Shown here: piece after piece, positions 10,188 to 20,832 of the stretch
How the letters are laid out: every line of letters starts with the position of its first letter
Numbering within the stretch: the stretch's first letter is position 1
Assembly: GCA_034401795.1 (NCBI GenBank)
Contig: CM067367.1
Location: 34,634,880 to 34,698,879, forward strand
Reading direction: 5' to 3'
Length of the DNA: 64,000 bases
Source of the DNA: Chaetoderma sp. LZ-2023a
Lineage: Eukaryota > Mollusca > Caudofoveata > Chaetodermatida > Chaetodermatidae
Translations under genes and position numbers: made by a program
The notes under the pieces: model-generated
Databases searched by the model: none
Seen by the model: only the letters and a program-made list of their open reading frames with translations
Told to the model about the DNA's origin: nothing

Positions 10188-11720
10188 GTAAGAAACGTGT
10201 GTATTCATTGTCCTCGCCCAGTCAAATGAAAAGAGGATTGCATTGGTGTGCGTGCGTGAGTGAGTGAGTGAGTGTGTCCGTACGTGCGTGCGTGTGAACG
10301 TACGTGTTGTTGTTTTGAAATTACTGATCAGAGTTACCTAATATTGCAACGCATGTTACGCACTAGGACACGCACACCACACTACGCCCCACCCCACCCT
10401 AACCCTTCCCTACCCCCACCCCTTTGGTCTTGATCCGAAAGAAGAAATCTGGAATATTCAGAAAATCGGAAATTAAAAAAAATGTGACAAAGAACGGGAT
10501 GCTGAGCTCCTCAATCTCTAATACCGTTAGTTTGCCTATGCATCGGGATCTTTCATCTGGCCGGTGAGATAACACATGCGCGTCTTTGTAGTTACGGTAA
10601 TACCTTATTTATATGCAGCTTACGCTGGGACACTGTCACTGGTTCGTTTGCACAGTTGGCCACAACCACAGTTTGATATTCACGTCGTAGAGTGGGACCA
10701 ACTATCCAAAACTACGAGTGACCGTGCCCAACGCCAAACTCCAACTGACTGCCGTCCCATGTGACGTCAGTCCATAATCACAAACCTTGGTGACAAACAG
10801 TTTCACTTGATCCGTGACAGCACATTCAGTATGCACAGTACATATGTATAGATTAAGTACAACATTAAAGCGTGGACACAATATATTTGACAATCCTCTT
10901 TCGTATAGGCCTGGGTGTATATAATCCGTAGTAGTGTGTGTAAGTCAATGGCGGTGTGTGTCACTGTCGATGTATGTTAGTTCGCTTGTGTGTTTATCTG
11001 TGGGCGTGTCCTGTTCATTTATTCATGCATGTGATGTGACTATCCTGTGCGCGCGTGCCTGGTGTTCTCTGTGTGCTCCTTTATGGGCGTGTGTGTATAA
11101 CCATTTCTGTCCTGGAGTGTGATGTACATATTCTGTATCCTGGTGCGCATGTGGTATATGGCTGTTTATGAATCGTGTGGTCAGTTCTGTGTTCATGTGC
11201 GTGTGCTGAAACTTTCCCGTCCTCTGTACCATAAATCTTTTGTTCGTTCGTCCATTCGACATTCGTTGGATCGTTCGTTCGTTCATTCCTTCATTCATTG
11301 GAGTAAGTAAGAATAAATAGTTGTTATTCTGATTGTTTCACTAATTGTACATACATTTCTTGCGTAGCAATATTGAAAGCTCGGAACTAATTATTCTGAA
11401 AGCATTGGCCAAATTTGTTGCTGCCTTAGTCAGCAACAACTTTCAATCAAATTGCTCGAAATATCTTCCTCAAGTGTTCACTACATTTAAAGTCCTGCTG
11501 AATATTTTAGAACAGTTTGGCAGAAAGTTGTTCCAACAGCGATTTCCGGTCAACTCGTTTTCGAAACATTAGCTAGTGACACTTGTGTTGTCTACTGCGG
11601 ATTTGGAAAACAATTTGAAAGAAAGTTCTTTCTGTTATAACCAGTAACAATTTTCAGTAAACTTGTTATATAAATATTTAACCTAGCACGTTTCACCTCG
11701 ACCATAGGAAATACACAACT

Positions 11721-12127
11721 GACCTTTCCTGTTTTAGCTGTGCCCCGCCCATCTCTAGCTAAGCTCCACCCAAACCTCGCTCGTGTTGAGATCGATCGAT
11801 CTCTGAACACCCTGACTATCAAATTCCAAAAAACTACACAGGTAAACTGTTGAATATTTTGAAACTAATATGACTGGGTGCTGTTGCTGCCTAAGGCAGC
11901 AACAGCACCCAGTCTATTTAGTTTCAAAATATTCAACATCATGTTTATTAAATTGCAAAGAATTACAAAGACATACACTTCATACGACGTGTCGAGGTAT
12001 TTGAGATTTGATGACGGTCTATATGGAACCCTTTTGTGACGTAATGATTGTGACGTCATCATACACGCGCTGAGCTGATTATGACGTCATATGAGGTCAG
12101 ATGATGGATGGATACCCTGGAAAGGTC
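11721..12127 (+). mobile_element. MITE-1 reference copy (forward), complete
   Basis: The best-preserved ends: GACCTTTCCTGTTTTAGC at the left and CCCTGGAAAGGTC at the right form the terminal inverted repeats. In order it has a GCCCCGCCCATCTCTAGC block, GATCGATCGATCTCTGAAC, a hairpin of about 100 nt (11840-11940), TTTATTAAAT..GACATACA, and three TGACG(T)-type palindromes. It has no coding capacity. Confidence 0.9.
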
Positions 12128-12314
12128 TATTAGAATAGACGTACTGCTCACATACTGTTCAGGGGGCGAGGCATTGCGCAAGAGTGAGAACAATAAAATC
12201 CAAATATCAAACAAAAATGGCCGCTTCGAAGAAGTCAATCGTCACTGAAATTTTCTAATGATTTCTTTCTGCCCTTAATACGTCAAGGTAACTTTAAGTG
12301 TATTGCCGTTTCAG

Positions 12315-12411
12315 TGCCAAAAATGAGATTATCTACCGTACAAATTGCTGGAATTGCTATAGGGTGTGTAGCAGTGTTGCTCATCGTTCTCTTCATATTC
12401 TGGTGTTACTG
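12315..12411 (+). CDS. Transmembrane exon of the engulfment-receptor-like gene
   Basis: The exon is 97 nt, phase 1 to phase 2, with acceptor GTTTCAG ending at 12314 and donor GTGAGA at 12412. After VPKMRLSTVQ it encodes a hydrophobic helix of about 21 residues, IAGIAIGCVAVLLIVLFIF, then WCY. The next exon begins with a basic RRRLRHRK stop-transfer run, placing the N-terminus outside the cell. An (AAT)n microsatellite begins six nucleotides into the following intron. Reading through the donor would give an immediate stop, which supports splicing here. Confidence 0.85.
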
Positions 12412-12415
12412 GTGA

Positions 12416-12517
<102 letters not shown>

Positions 12518-12518
12518 G

Positions 12519-12752
12519 GTGTTGAATATTTTGAAACAAATTCGACATTAACCTGTTGCTGCCCTAGGAAGTAACAACTTCCAGTCAAATTGGTTTCAAA
12601 ATATTCAACATAATATTTCTTACAGTGTAAGCGATTTATCATATTTGCTCTTTCGGGTAATAATACAAAGGCGATTTAAAACTTTGAACCCTGAATTCCC
12701 ATATAGGCAGCAACATCTCCCAGGCAAATTGGTTTCAAAATATTCAACAGAT
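12519..12752. repeat. MITE-1-type hairpin remnants
   Basis: A hairpin GTTGAATATTTTGAAACAAA..TTGGTTTCAAAATATTCAAC spans 12519-12612. A single arm CCAGGCAAATTGGTTTCAAA is at about 12720-12750. The ends of the full element are missing. Confidence 0.7.
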
Positions 12753-12951
12753 TAAGTATAAACTGTACATGATTTTGTTTTTGGTTTTTTTTGGCCTTTC
12801 GAGTTAATATGGTTAATGTGTCTTTATAAGATAGTTAAAGGTCTCTGCACTATGTAAATTCGCATATTGTAGATCAGATCTACATTAATATTACAGAAAA
12901 TCTAGGTCAGTGCGCTCTCGGTTAATATCAAGCATGTCGCGCTATTGTTGC

Positions 12952-13025
12952 GACAGGCAGACAGATGGACAGGCAGGCAGGCAGGCATGCAGACAGGCAG
13001 GCGGGCAGGCAGGCAGACAGACAGG
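12952..13025. repeat. (CAGG/CAGA)n tetranucleotide repeat
   Basis: A degenerate CAGG/CAGA run in the intron after the transmembrane exon. Confidence 0.9.
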
Positions 13026-13352
13026 CTTATCCTAGTTGCTATTCGAAATTAAAAACACCGAATGTATTCGATATTTGCCAATCTACCTTGGCGGTAGGTC
13101 TGTAGAATAAAGTTTGCATCCAAGGGGACACAAGTACGGTTAATTTTGTATCTCATAATAGAATGATTATCTCCCTTGAACGCGAATGTAGATTTTATGG
13201 AATTTGACACTACCGAAGTTGCTTCTCAATTTGAGATGTGTAGAGGATCTCACTCGAGTTGTTATTTTGTAGCAAATGTATCATGTGCACTTAGAAGTAA
13301 CTTGGAATGCTTTCAAAGCAATAAAATGTACTGTTAAATATGTTTTAATATA

Positions 13353-13742
13353 ATGGAGGAATTCAGTTTTAGCTATTCCCCGCCCATCTTGAGCGGGGCT
13401 CCACCAACACTTCAAGCGTAGTGGGATCGATCGATCCCTGAACTCCCTGACTATCAATTTCCAGAATATGATACAGGTAAGTTGTTGAATATTTTGAAAC
13501 TAATTTGCCTGGATGCTGTTGCTGCCTGTGCTGCCCAGTCAAATTAGTTTCAAAATATTCAACCGCATGTTTATTAAATAGTAAAGACATACAATTCGTA
13601 CAATAGTGTTTAGTCCGTCATCAATTACACGTTCGTGATGTACTTAGCTACGCCACTCATGACGTAATTGATTATGACGTCAGTCCACACGTCACGTAGT
13701 TGATTATAGCATCATACGATTGATAGATAAACTGGAATCATC
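13353..13742 (+). mobile_element. MITE-1 copy (forward), in intron
   Basis: It runs from GGAGGAATTCAGTTTTAGC to GATAAACTGGAATCATCC. The hairpin is at 13480-13563, followed by the TGACGTAATTGATTATGACG half. Confidence 0.85.
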
Positions 13743-13910
13743 CATTGAATTGGAAGACAGTGGTGTTACCTATCAGATTATGTTCAAAATACTCAACAGA
13801 ACATTTATGACTTGCAAACACGTTTCTGTTTTTTCCTTTGGAAACACGTAAAGTTATCGCACTGTAAGATCTCATTTGGAACATGCACTAGCGCTTTAGC
13901 GGCTTCCAAT

Positions 13911-14252
13911 GGACCTTTAGCTATGCCCCGCCCATCTCAATCTAAGCTCCACCCATACCACGTCCGTGTTGGGATCGATCGCTCTCTGAACTCCCTGACT
14001 ATCAATTTCCGGAAAACTATACAGGTAAGCTGTTGAATATTTTGTAATTAATTAGTATGAAAATATTCAACAGAACGTTTATTAAATAGTAAAAACATAC
14101 AATTCGGTCAACGTGTCGGACTATTAAGCGCTAAAAACGAACTATATCGAATCATTCATGACGTAATGATTATGACGTCATCGTACACGCCACTTAGTTA
14201 ATTATGACCTCATATGACGTCAGATAATCAATGGATAAACTGGAAAGGTGAA
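13911..14252 (+). mobile_element. MITE-1 copy (forward), hairpin partly deleted
   Basis: It runs from GGACCTTTAGCTATGCCCCG to GGATAAACTGGAAAGG. The central hairpin is shortened (14027-14072). The TGACGTAATGATTATGACGT block is intact. Confidence 0.85.
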
Positions 14253-14337
14253 TTAAGTCAAAAATATTTAACAGCACGTTCTGTCGGGCTTTGGAAACAA
14301 GAGCTGTAGTGTACATTTAAAGCTGGATTGATGTGGT

Positions 14338-14460
14338 TGCATTGAGATGGGCGGGGTACAGCTAAAAGTGGAAAGGTCAATTGCATAAGAAGCCATTTTG
14401 GGCTAAAGCAGCAATGGTCTCCAGTCAAATTAAGTCTAAAATATTCAACAGAACATTTTT
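14338..14460 (-). mobile_element. MITE-1 fragments
   Basis: The terminal piece GATGGGCGGGGTACAGCTAA..GGAAAGGTC is at 14346-14379. A single hairpin arm CCAGTCAAATTAAGTCTAAA is at about 14420. Confidence 0.7.
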
Positions 14461-14583
14461 ACAAAGTGGTCAAAACTGTACTAAATAATATATTTCGGGG
14501 GATTTCTTTTGCTTTGTAAATATTTTAACTTATTTATGAGCTGTACCGCATTGTACTAATATATTGTTTTCATGTTTTTGTAG

Positions 14584-14705
14584 CCGGCGTCGTTTGCGTC
14601 ATCGAAAGGATGAAGCTATGAAAAAGGAACACGCTGCGGCCATGGGGAGAATGTGGCCACCTCGACTGAGCCAACTCAGCCAGATGGACAGAGATATGTT
14701 ACTGA
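14584..14705 (+). CDS. Juxtamembrane cytoplasmic exon 1 of the receptor gene
   Basis: The exon is 122 nt, phase 2 to phase 1, with acceptor TTTTTGTAG ending at 14583 and donor GTAAGT at 14706. It completes a Cys codon from the transmembrane exon, then encodes RRRLRHRKDEAMKKEHAAAM, GRMWPPRLSQLSQMDRDMLL and the first base of a Lys codon. The basic start is a normal stop-transfer signal. The rest is a charged helix-prone segment with no named domain. Confidence 0.8.
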
Positions 14706-15194
14706 GTAAGTATCTACCTTCTCCATAGCACCCGGTGCTTGCGCATAGTGAAGGGTGTGGTATGGTAATAAGACACATGCTAATGGACGGATCCGACGTG
14801 TCACTCAAAAGTCATAATCAATTATGTCACTATTATTTTAGCTGACGTCATAATTATAATTGCATAGAACTCTCCGTCAGGAAGGTCAAAAAGTCCATTA
14901 AATATACGAATTGTATGGCTTTGATGAATTTACAATTTTATAAATATTCACACACATAGGCCTACACACACGCACGCACACATGTACCCTTACTTATCAC
15001 TGATTTACATGTTTCCAGACCTATGTAGACTCATTTCCATCTTATACACCTGTGCACACTCGTATAGTGCCAATGATTACGGTATTCATTATGAGCCAAA
15101 GTTATTGGTTTGATTGGCGTCTATCGAATCCCTGATTCCAAGTCCCATTCACGCCATATCTAGACTGGTTTTATTTCAGTCTATTGTTAGGTAA

Positions 15195-15345
15195 CCTCCC
15201 CAGTTTTTTTACACTGGATCCCATTTATACTCTTGGGTGGAGAGAGGCAACGAGGAGTGAATGAGATTGCCTACGTTTCCACCGATTGAACCCCGCCCAG
15301 CTGATTACCAGTCGGCCACGATAACACCACAGCCAATCGTCTCCT
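15195..15345 (-). repeat. Possible tRNA-derived SINE fragment
   Basis: On the minus strand, GGCCGACTGGTAATCAGC followed by GGGGTTCAATCGGTGG resembles pol III A and B boxes at roughly tRNA spacing. The block ATTTATACTCTTGGGTGGAG on the plus strand is reminiscent of SINE bodies in lophotrochozoans. This is a pattern call only. Confidence 0.35.
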
Positions 15346-15384
15346 CACTTAATTATAAGCCAGAATGTAGTGTGGGCATTTATT

Positions 15385-15491
15385 AACCCATCGTCCTATT
15401 GCACAGGCCTCACTAGCCCGCTCCACTCCCGCATTGGGTACCGAGCTTACAAGCTTGGATGTATGTGCTAAGCTAATGAAACTTCATAAAT
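15385..15491 (+). repeat. Dispersed repeat, copy 2 (also at 353-460)
   Basis: It shares the ACCCATCGTCCTAT start, GTGCTAAG and the GAAACTTCATAAAT end with 353-460. Confidence 0.45.
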
Positions 15492-15871
15492 ACAAACAAT
15501 GCTGGGGTTGGTCAGCTTCCGTCAATGAAATTGCTCCATAAGAAATAAGGAAAATCTGATTGACAGACTGAAAATTGTGGCATTGGATAGCAGGTCTGCT
15601 TCTGTTACATCATTGACTTCTCGGTAATCAGCAAAGAAATGGGATGTTAAACGTAGTTTTAAAGCAAGATGTATGGACTGCTCGATTGGCTCATACTCGG
15701 TCCAATGACATGATGTAGACAATCACTTTCATTATTGCGTCATACTTGAGTTGTCGGTTTACTATGTTTTGCACATCCTACCTAAGTACTGTGACTGATT
15801 GTCACAGTTCAAGAAGCAAAATCCGGGAATAAATTATCATATGTATAGTTCAAACTAAGAATATCTTCCAC

Positions 15872-15925
15872 AATTGCTGCTGCTGCTGCTGCCGCTGCCG
15901 CTGCCGCTGCCGCTGCTGGAACAAT

Positions 15926-15999
<74 letters not shown>

Positions 16000-16009
16000 T
16001 TTTTAAATA
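15872..16009. repeat. Compound trinucleotide array (GCT/GCC)n(CAA)n(AAT)n
   Basis: CTG/CCG units to about 15920, CAA units to about 15966, then AAT units to about 16000, only 20-30 nt before the acceptor of the NPAY exon. Long Leu/Ser open frames on the minus strand are artefacts. Confidence 0.95.
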
Positions 16010-16028
16010 ATAAATTGTTTTTTACTAG

Positions 16029-16096
16029 AGCGCAACCCAGCATATGAGAAGCACAAAGATTCAATTGCAGGGTTGTCCAAAATTTCATTCAACACA
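16029..16096 (+). CDS. Juxtamembrane exon 2 with NPAY motif
   Basis: The exon is 68 nt, phase 1 to phase 0, with acceptor TTTTACTAG ending at 16028 and donor GTACGT at 16097. It encodes K-RNPAYEKHKDSIAGLSK and ISFNT. NPAY (codons 16034-16045) is an NPxY motif. In CED-1, Draper and MEGF10 such a motif recruits the PTB adaptor CED-6/GULP during engulfment; that role here is inferred. Using the alternative AG two bases downstream would create an early stop, which fixes the acceptor. It joins in phase 0 to the last exon at 22619. Confidence 0.8.
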
Positions 16097-16223
16097 GTAC
16101 GTATCGATTTGTAAATGTCATCTATGCCCCAGGGCATACATTATGCAAATAATTTGACTACGAATTGTTGCTGCCTATGCCAGGTTCTATTAGTCGATGA
16201 CATATCACTGGCGTATCTCATAA

Positions 16224-16618
16224 TGGACCTTTCCAAGTTTATTCATCGATCATATGACGTCATATGACGTCATAACCAACTAAGTGACGTGTAGGACGAC
16301 GTCATAATCATTACGTCATAGATGATTCTATTTGGCCTGTCTTTAGCTCGTAATAGTCCGACAGGTTGTACGAATTGTATGTCTCTACTATTTAATAAAC
16401 ATGCTGTTGGATATTTTGAAACTAATTTGACTGGACACTGTTGCTGCCATAGGCAGCAACAACACTGTTGCCATAGGCAGCAACAGCGCCCAGTCAAATT
16501 AGGTACAACATATTCAATGGCTTATCTGTATAATTTTCTGGAAATTGATAGTCAGAGAGATCAGAAATCGATCGATCCCAACACTAGCGAGGTGTGGGTG
16601 AAGCGTAGCTAGAGATTC
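16224..16618 (-). mobile_element. MITE-1 copy (reverse), in last intron
   Basis: It runs from GGACCTTTCCAAGTTTATTC to the GTGTGGGTGAAGCGTAGC block. Near the start it has two adjacent CATATGACGTCATA palindromes. The hairpin loop carries a duplicated GCCATAGGCAGCAACA segment at about 16445-16485. Confidence 0.85.
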
Positions 16619-16714
16619 CCAGATTCTACATTCTTTCTTGTAACAAGTATTGGATCTGTCTAGTCATTTGTATGATACATATGACGATGTGAGTACGGAT
16701 CCAAATTGTGGATT

Positions 16715-16911
16715 CCAGTTTATCCGTCAATCATATGATGTCATAATCAACTATGTGACGTGTAGAATGGCGTCAATTACATCATGAATGACGTCACCAA
16801 CACTTACTCGATGACGGACTAAGCATTGTCGTGCGAATTGTATTTTTTTACTATTTAATAAACACACTATTGAATATTTTGAAACTAATTTGACTGAGCG
16901 CTGTTGCTGCC
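16715..16911 (-). mobile_element. MITE-1, truncated (reverse)
   Basis: It runs from ATTCCAGTTTATCCGTCAATC to the first hairpin arm ending GCGCTGTTGCTGCC, then breaks into unrelated sequence. Confidence 0.8.
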
Positions 16912-17080
16912 GTCGGTTTTATTGTATGTCTGGCGTGGAAGATAATACTAATTTAAGCAATGTAGCGTGCCGGGTACAGCAACTGCTCTCTTTAGGGCTT
17001 TACAGTGCTGATGTTTATCCTGTGTCAAATAATATAACGAGAGTGTCCACAGCCGGCCGCAAAATCCCCGCGTAGGCTCT

Positions 17081-17331
17081 AGTAGTAGAATATTTAGGGT
17101 TGCGATAACAGAACATGGTGGGAGCCGCCGATCCGCGAACCATGGCTACAGGAGGGGAGGTGGGCTGTCAGAACAGTAAGTATGCACATACATTCCACAC
17201 ATCCCGAGAAAATATGCGATGCGCCAAAGCACACAAAATAGCTAACGCTTAAAACACTATCTCGCCGTTGTTATCTGTTAGATGTAATATGCCAGTTATC
17301 AGTAGGTCTGCCGCTAATAACTAGGACATAA
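17081..17331 (+). repeat. Left terminal inverted repeat of the 4.9-kb element
   Basis: It matches the reverse complement of 21734-22003 nearly base for base from AGTAGTAGAATA to CTAGGACATAA, apart from an insertion of about 18 bp and scattered substitutions. Confidence 0.9.
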
Positions 17332-17461
17332 CGTCTTATCTAGGCGGTGAACTAGGACATAACGTCTTATCTAGGTGGTGCTATATATAGTGATTGAATG
17401 TCAGTGGACCGTCTGTCTGTCTCTCTGTCTGTCTGTCTGTCAGTTGTCTGCCGCCAGGCTG

Positions 17462-17755
17462 GCCCCACCCCCAGACCGCCCACCACCACCCTACCTGCAC
17501 GTGATACCATCAAAATCCCCATATTAGAGAATCGCAACTGGATAGGTATACACGTATGCGGTGTAAACATGAACATAAAATCCCTATATTAGAGAAACGC
17601 AACTGGAGCCCCACCCCCAGACCGCCCACTACCACCCTACCCGCACGTGATACCATCAAAATCCCCATATTAGAGAATCGCAACTGGATAGGTATACACG
17701 TCTGCGGTGTAAACATGAACATAAAATCCCTATATTAGAGAAACGCAACTGGATA
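17462..17755. repeat. Two tandem copies of a 146-bp unit
   Basis: The units begin GCCCCACCCCCAGACCGCCC at 17462 and 17608. Each holds two TTAGAGAAxCGCAACTGG words. A further copy of that word lies at 20886, across the (ATC)n array. Confidence 0.9.
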
Positions 17756-17765
17756 GGTACATACG

Positions 17766-18052
17766 TCTGCTATTGGCATTGATGAAGTACTTCAAAATTT
17801 GGTGAGATTGTTGGAGCAGGGGCTTATTAGCCATACCACTTATGCCGAGAACCTGACAGCTCTCCTTCCCGAGAAGCCAACTCCAGCCCCACGCAGGAAG
17901 CTACCAACCACTCCCAAGAAGCCAACCCCAGCTCTCCTTTCCGAGAACCCCACCCCCACCCATAGCTAGAAACTCCACCCAAGTTCACAGATGAGGAGCT
18001 CGACAGGTTTCTTGATGCTATAATCCAGGACACTGAGGATCAGATGCCATGA
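17766..18052 (+). pseudogene. Element gene fragment 1, TDEEL-type C-terminus
   Basis: Reading from 17766: SAIGIDEVLQNLVRLLEQG, then a Pro/Lys-rich linker (LLPEKPTPAPRRKLPTTPKK). After a frameshift near 17950 come KFTDEELDRFLDAIIQ and DTEDQMP-stop. A similar ending (LTDEALAFLFDCLIDD) is encoded on the minus strand at 21292-21465, near the other TIR. Function unknown. Confidence 0.5.
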
Positions 18053-18080
18053 CTTTCTTCTTCTGAAACTTCTCGCGGTT

Positions 18081-18236
18081 ATGGTCGAGGTACTTTGTCA
18101 GAAGCTTGAGGAACTTCTTCAGAAGCGTGAGGAACTTCTTCAGAAGCTTGAGGAGCCTCTTCAGAAGCTTAAGGAACTTCGTCAGAAGCTTGAGGATGTT
18201 TCGGAAACTCTATCCACTGAGGATCAGATGCTATGA
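18081..18236 (+). CDS. Short coiled-coil ORF (51 aa) in the 4.9-kb element
   Basis: ATG at 18081, stop at 18234-18236. After MVEVLC the product is built from near-identical units of 6-12 residues (QKLEELLQKREELLQKLEE and so on), a Leu/Glu/Lys amphipathic repeat expected to form a coiled coil. At the DNA level this is a tandem repeat of AGAAGCTTGAGGAACTTCTTC-like 18-mers. The same sequence (GAGGATCAGATGCxATGAC and TTCTGAAACTTCTCGCGG) flanks the array on both sides, so the ORF probably arose by local duplication of the preceding gene's 3' end. It may not be expressed. Confidence 0.35.
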   Translation: MVEVLCQKLEELLQKREELLQKLEEPLQKLKELRQKLEDVSETLSTEDQML

Positions 18237-18390
18237 CTCTCTTCTTCTGAAACTTCTCGCGGAAGACCCACTTTGGCCATGCCTTCTTAGCATTTGCCTT
18301 GAGAACAGGTTTGATGAGGTAGTCTTGGTAGTTCTTGGCAGGGAAATTTAGAAAGTCCGCCAGATTACTCTCTAACTGCTCACGCCCTCT

Positions 18391-18970
18391 TTAATTGAAT
18401 ATGTGCTCAAAGGCCTCCTTGGGGCCGGCGGCCAACCCCTCCTCTCTACCTTCAGTATGACCAGTGGCATGCCCAACCTCATGGCCCTCAGTCATGGCTG
18501 CACCGATATCCTCTCGGAAGTAATCTGTGGCCCCAGCCTGTATAGCATCCAACATCCGGTGTTCATCATCAGTGTGGAGACTGAATAAGCCAGCCCACTT
18601 CCCGACCGTTAGTAGAACGTTGGGATCAACCCTAGTCTTCTGGAGAGCTAGAATTACAGGACTCTTAGTGGGTGTCCTGGGGAGATCTAGTGATCTGCCC
18701 TGGGCACTGTCAAACTTCCGGTAGAGAATCCGAGTCAATAATTCCTTCATACTACGGGCCGATGTGGTTTCTTCTATGGCAGTCAATATCGCCACATCAG
18801 GTGGAGGTGGGACCTTGGCTCGCTCGTGGATAATGTTGACGTCACGAAGTAGTCGTCAGAGCCTGTCAATCGGTAGTTCTACTGGTTTCTTCTTGGAGGG
18901 TTGCACTGGTTTCTGCCCTCCAAAGACGATCTGCTGGAGAACGTTACCAAATATCGCTGTTTAAACCTGT
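18391..18970 (-). pseudogene. Element gene fragment 2 (minus), one internal stop
   Basis: The frame reads from about 18965 (AIFGNVLQQIVFGGQKPVQ) through a TGA near 18855. It continues as an open frame of 134 codons from 18795 to the stop at 18391, with TTSARSMKELLTRILYRKF, LLTVGKWAGLFSLHTDDEH and a Gly/His/Glu-rich end (EGHEVGHATGHTEG). I do not recognise a family. It is divergent from the plus-strand gene starting at 18981, so both could share the region near 18970 as a start. Confidence 0.5.
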
Positions 18971-18980
18971 ATATAGCTAG

Positions 18981-20080
18981 ATGTTAAACATGCAGCAGTA
19001 CGTACGGCATCCTGATGGAGCGGTTGAACCCACGACCTCGTACCACACCGATCCTCGAAGGGACTGCTTGACAGTCATTCGACCTAGTAGCCAAGATGCA
19101 AACCCTCTCTCCGCTGCAGGGAAGTACATCGACTTCACTATTTCCGGACAGATCTGTGGGATTAGGAGTATGGTGCTCAAGTTTAAGCTCAAGAGCACTG
19201 AGGAGAAGGATGTAGAGCTCCTGCAGATGGTGAGCAGGTGGGAGATTGTGCAGAACAACACCACCTTAGACACCACCTACATGAACGATGAGTATCGACT
19301 CCTGGCTCCTCTAGCTCGTGGGCCAGCCTACTATGCGAAGGGGAAGAGGTACTATGCTTATGTAATGAAGGTTTCAAAGAATTCAACGTACAGTCAGACA
19401 TAAAAATGCCTGTCGCGGTGCTACTTTTCTCCTTCCTCGAGAACACACATGTGAACCTGGCCTTGATGCAGGACAAGCTGTTTCTCTGGGTGTACACTGA
19501 ACATCTTCCGGATGTAACGATGAACTCTCCACGACTTCATGTATGGCATGATGAGAACGAACAGGAACTAAAACGGGAGGGTTCTAGACAACGAATCCTA
19601 CATGTAGCGTAAGAGTACCGGCAGGTCCAGGCCACAGATAACCAGTGCCTAGAGTTGATATTGTAACGAGGTGCCTCAGATTCTGTAGCTGTGGCAGTCT
19701 TGGTTCAGAAAGGAGGGGTGGTCCAGCAGGTGGGTGAGCTAAATGACTTCAAATTTATAGTGGCTGGTACAGTGTTCTCGGTGAACTACGCAATCGGGCT
19801 GATTGGTGTCTCTATCAACAGGAGATAAAGTCGTATGCCTTACTGCGTCTAACCAGTGGCCCTGAGGATCTGTAGATGGCACTTGAGGTACCGCCTCGGA
19901 GGTAAGAATATCTCACCTGATAATGGCAACCAGCTCAGCTTTTATGTTGGGAACTTGCTTGGGGAGTGAGTGGGCACTCGCACAGTAGGCGTGACAGTAC
20001 TGTACATCAGCTATGCCAAGGTTTGTGTATCTCACACCGCTGGTATTCAGCTTGAGCAGACGTAGAGCATGATTCCATCT
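18981..20080 (+). pseudogene. Element gene fragment 3 (plus), decayed; possibly a structural protein
   Basis: An open frame of 140 codons starts at 18981 (MLNMQQYVRHPDGAVEP) and includes GKYIDFTISGQICGIRSMV and VSRWEIVQNNTTLDTTY. After a stop at 19403 similar-quality sequence continues in another frame (VLLFSFLENTHVNLALMQD at 19412). It then has repeated stops to about 20070 (for example VAGTVFSVNYAIGLIGVSI, ISPDNGNQLSFYVGNLLGE). The beta-rich, hydrophilic-hydrophobic alternation would suit a jelly-roll capsid-type protein of a virus-like transposon, but this is a guess from composition. It is clearly inactive. Confidence 0.5.
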
Positions 20081-20128
20081 CTAAAGATAGGTGATCACTA
20101 AAGACAGGTCAGCACCTACCATAGGTCT

Positions 20129-20296
20129 CATCAGCTACAGCTAGGTGGTCAGTAATGCAGGTGGTCATTAAGGCAGGTGATGCGGCACCAGATCCTCTGT
20201 GCTACATGTGAACATCAGCTACAGCTAGGTGGTCAGTAATGCAGGTGGTCATTAAGGCAACTGATGCAGCACCTGATCCTCTGTGTCACCTGTGAA
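20129..20296. repeat. 84-bp tandem duplication
   Basis: CATCAGCTACAGCTAGGTGG starts at 20129 and again at 20213. The two units differ at a few sites. Confidence 0.9.
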
Positions 20297-20491
20297 CATG
20301 CCAGAGTCCGCCATTGTGCAGATGGTAGGCACTTTAGCATTCTGCCAAGTGAGCGTTGCCAAGGCAGCTGCAAAAAGCCTGTGGGTAATCCCCTCATGCC
20401 GATGTGACACTGGTCATGACTACGTGTTTGTTTGATTCAGTTTGTTTGATATGAAGACATGAGACTGGGCATGTATTTGTGATCCAACATC

Positions 20492-20566
20492 ATGTCTATC
20501 ATCATCATCATAATCATAATCATCATCATCATCATCATCATCAGCAGCATCGGCATCATGTCTATT

Positions 20567-20622
<56 letters not shown>

Positions 20623-20678
20623 TATGTCTATCATCATCAGCATCATCATCAGCATTATGTCTATCATCATCATCATCG

Positions 20679-20714
<36 letters not shown>

Positions 20715-20737
20715 GCATCATCATCAGCATTATGTCT

Positions 20738-20791
<54 letters not shown>

Positions 20792-20832
20792 AGCAGCATT
20801 ATGTCTATCATCATCATCATCATCATCATCAG
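20492..20832. repeat. (ATC)n array with interspersed ATGTCTATC units
   Basis: Trinucleotide array broken at intervals by TTATGTCTATC and AGCAGC blocks, giving a loose higher-order pattern. All three poly-His, poly-Ile and poly-Met frames are artefacts. Confidence 0.95.

Noticed and set aside
15855-16088. Leu-rich hydrophobic minus-strand frame resembling a membrane helix
   Set aside because: Product of CAA/AAT/CTG microsatellites; it also overlaps a supported exon on the plus strand.
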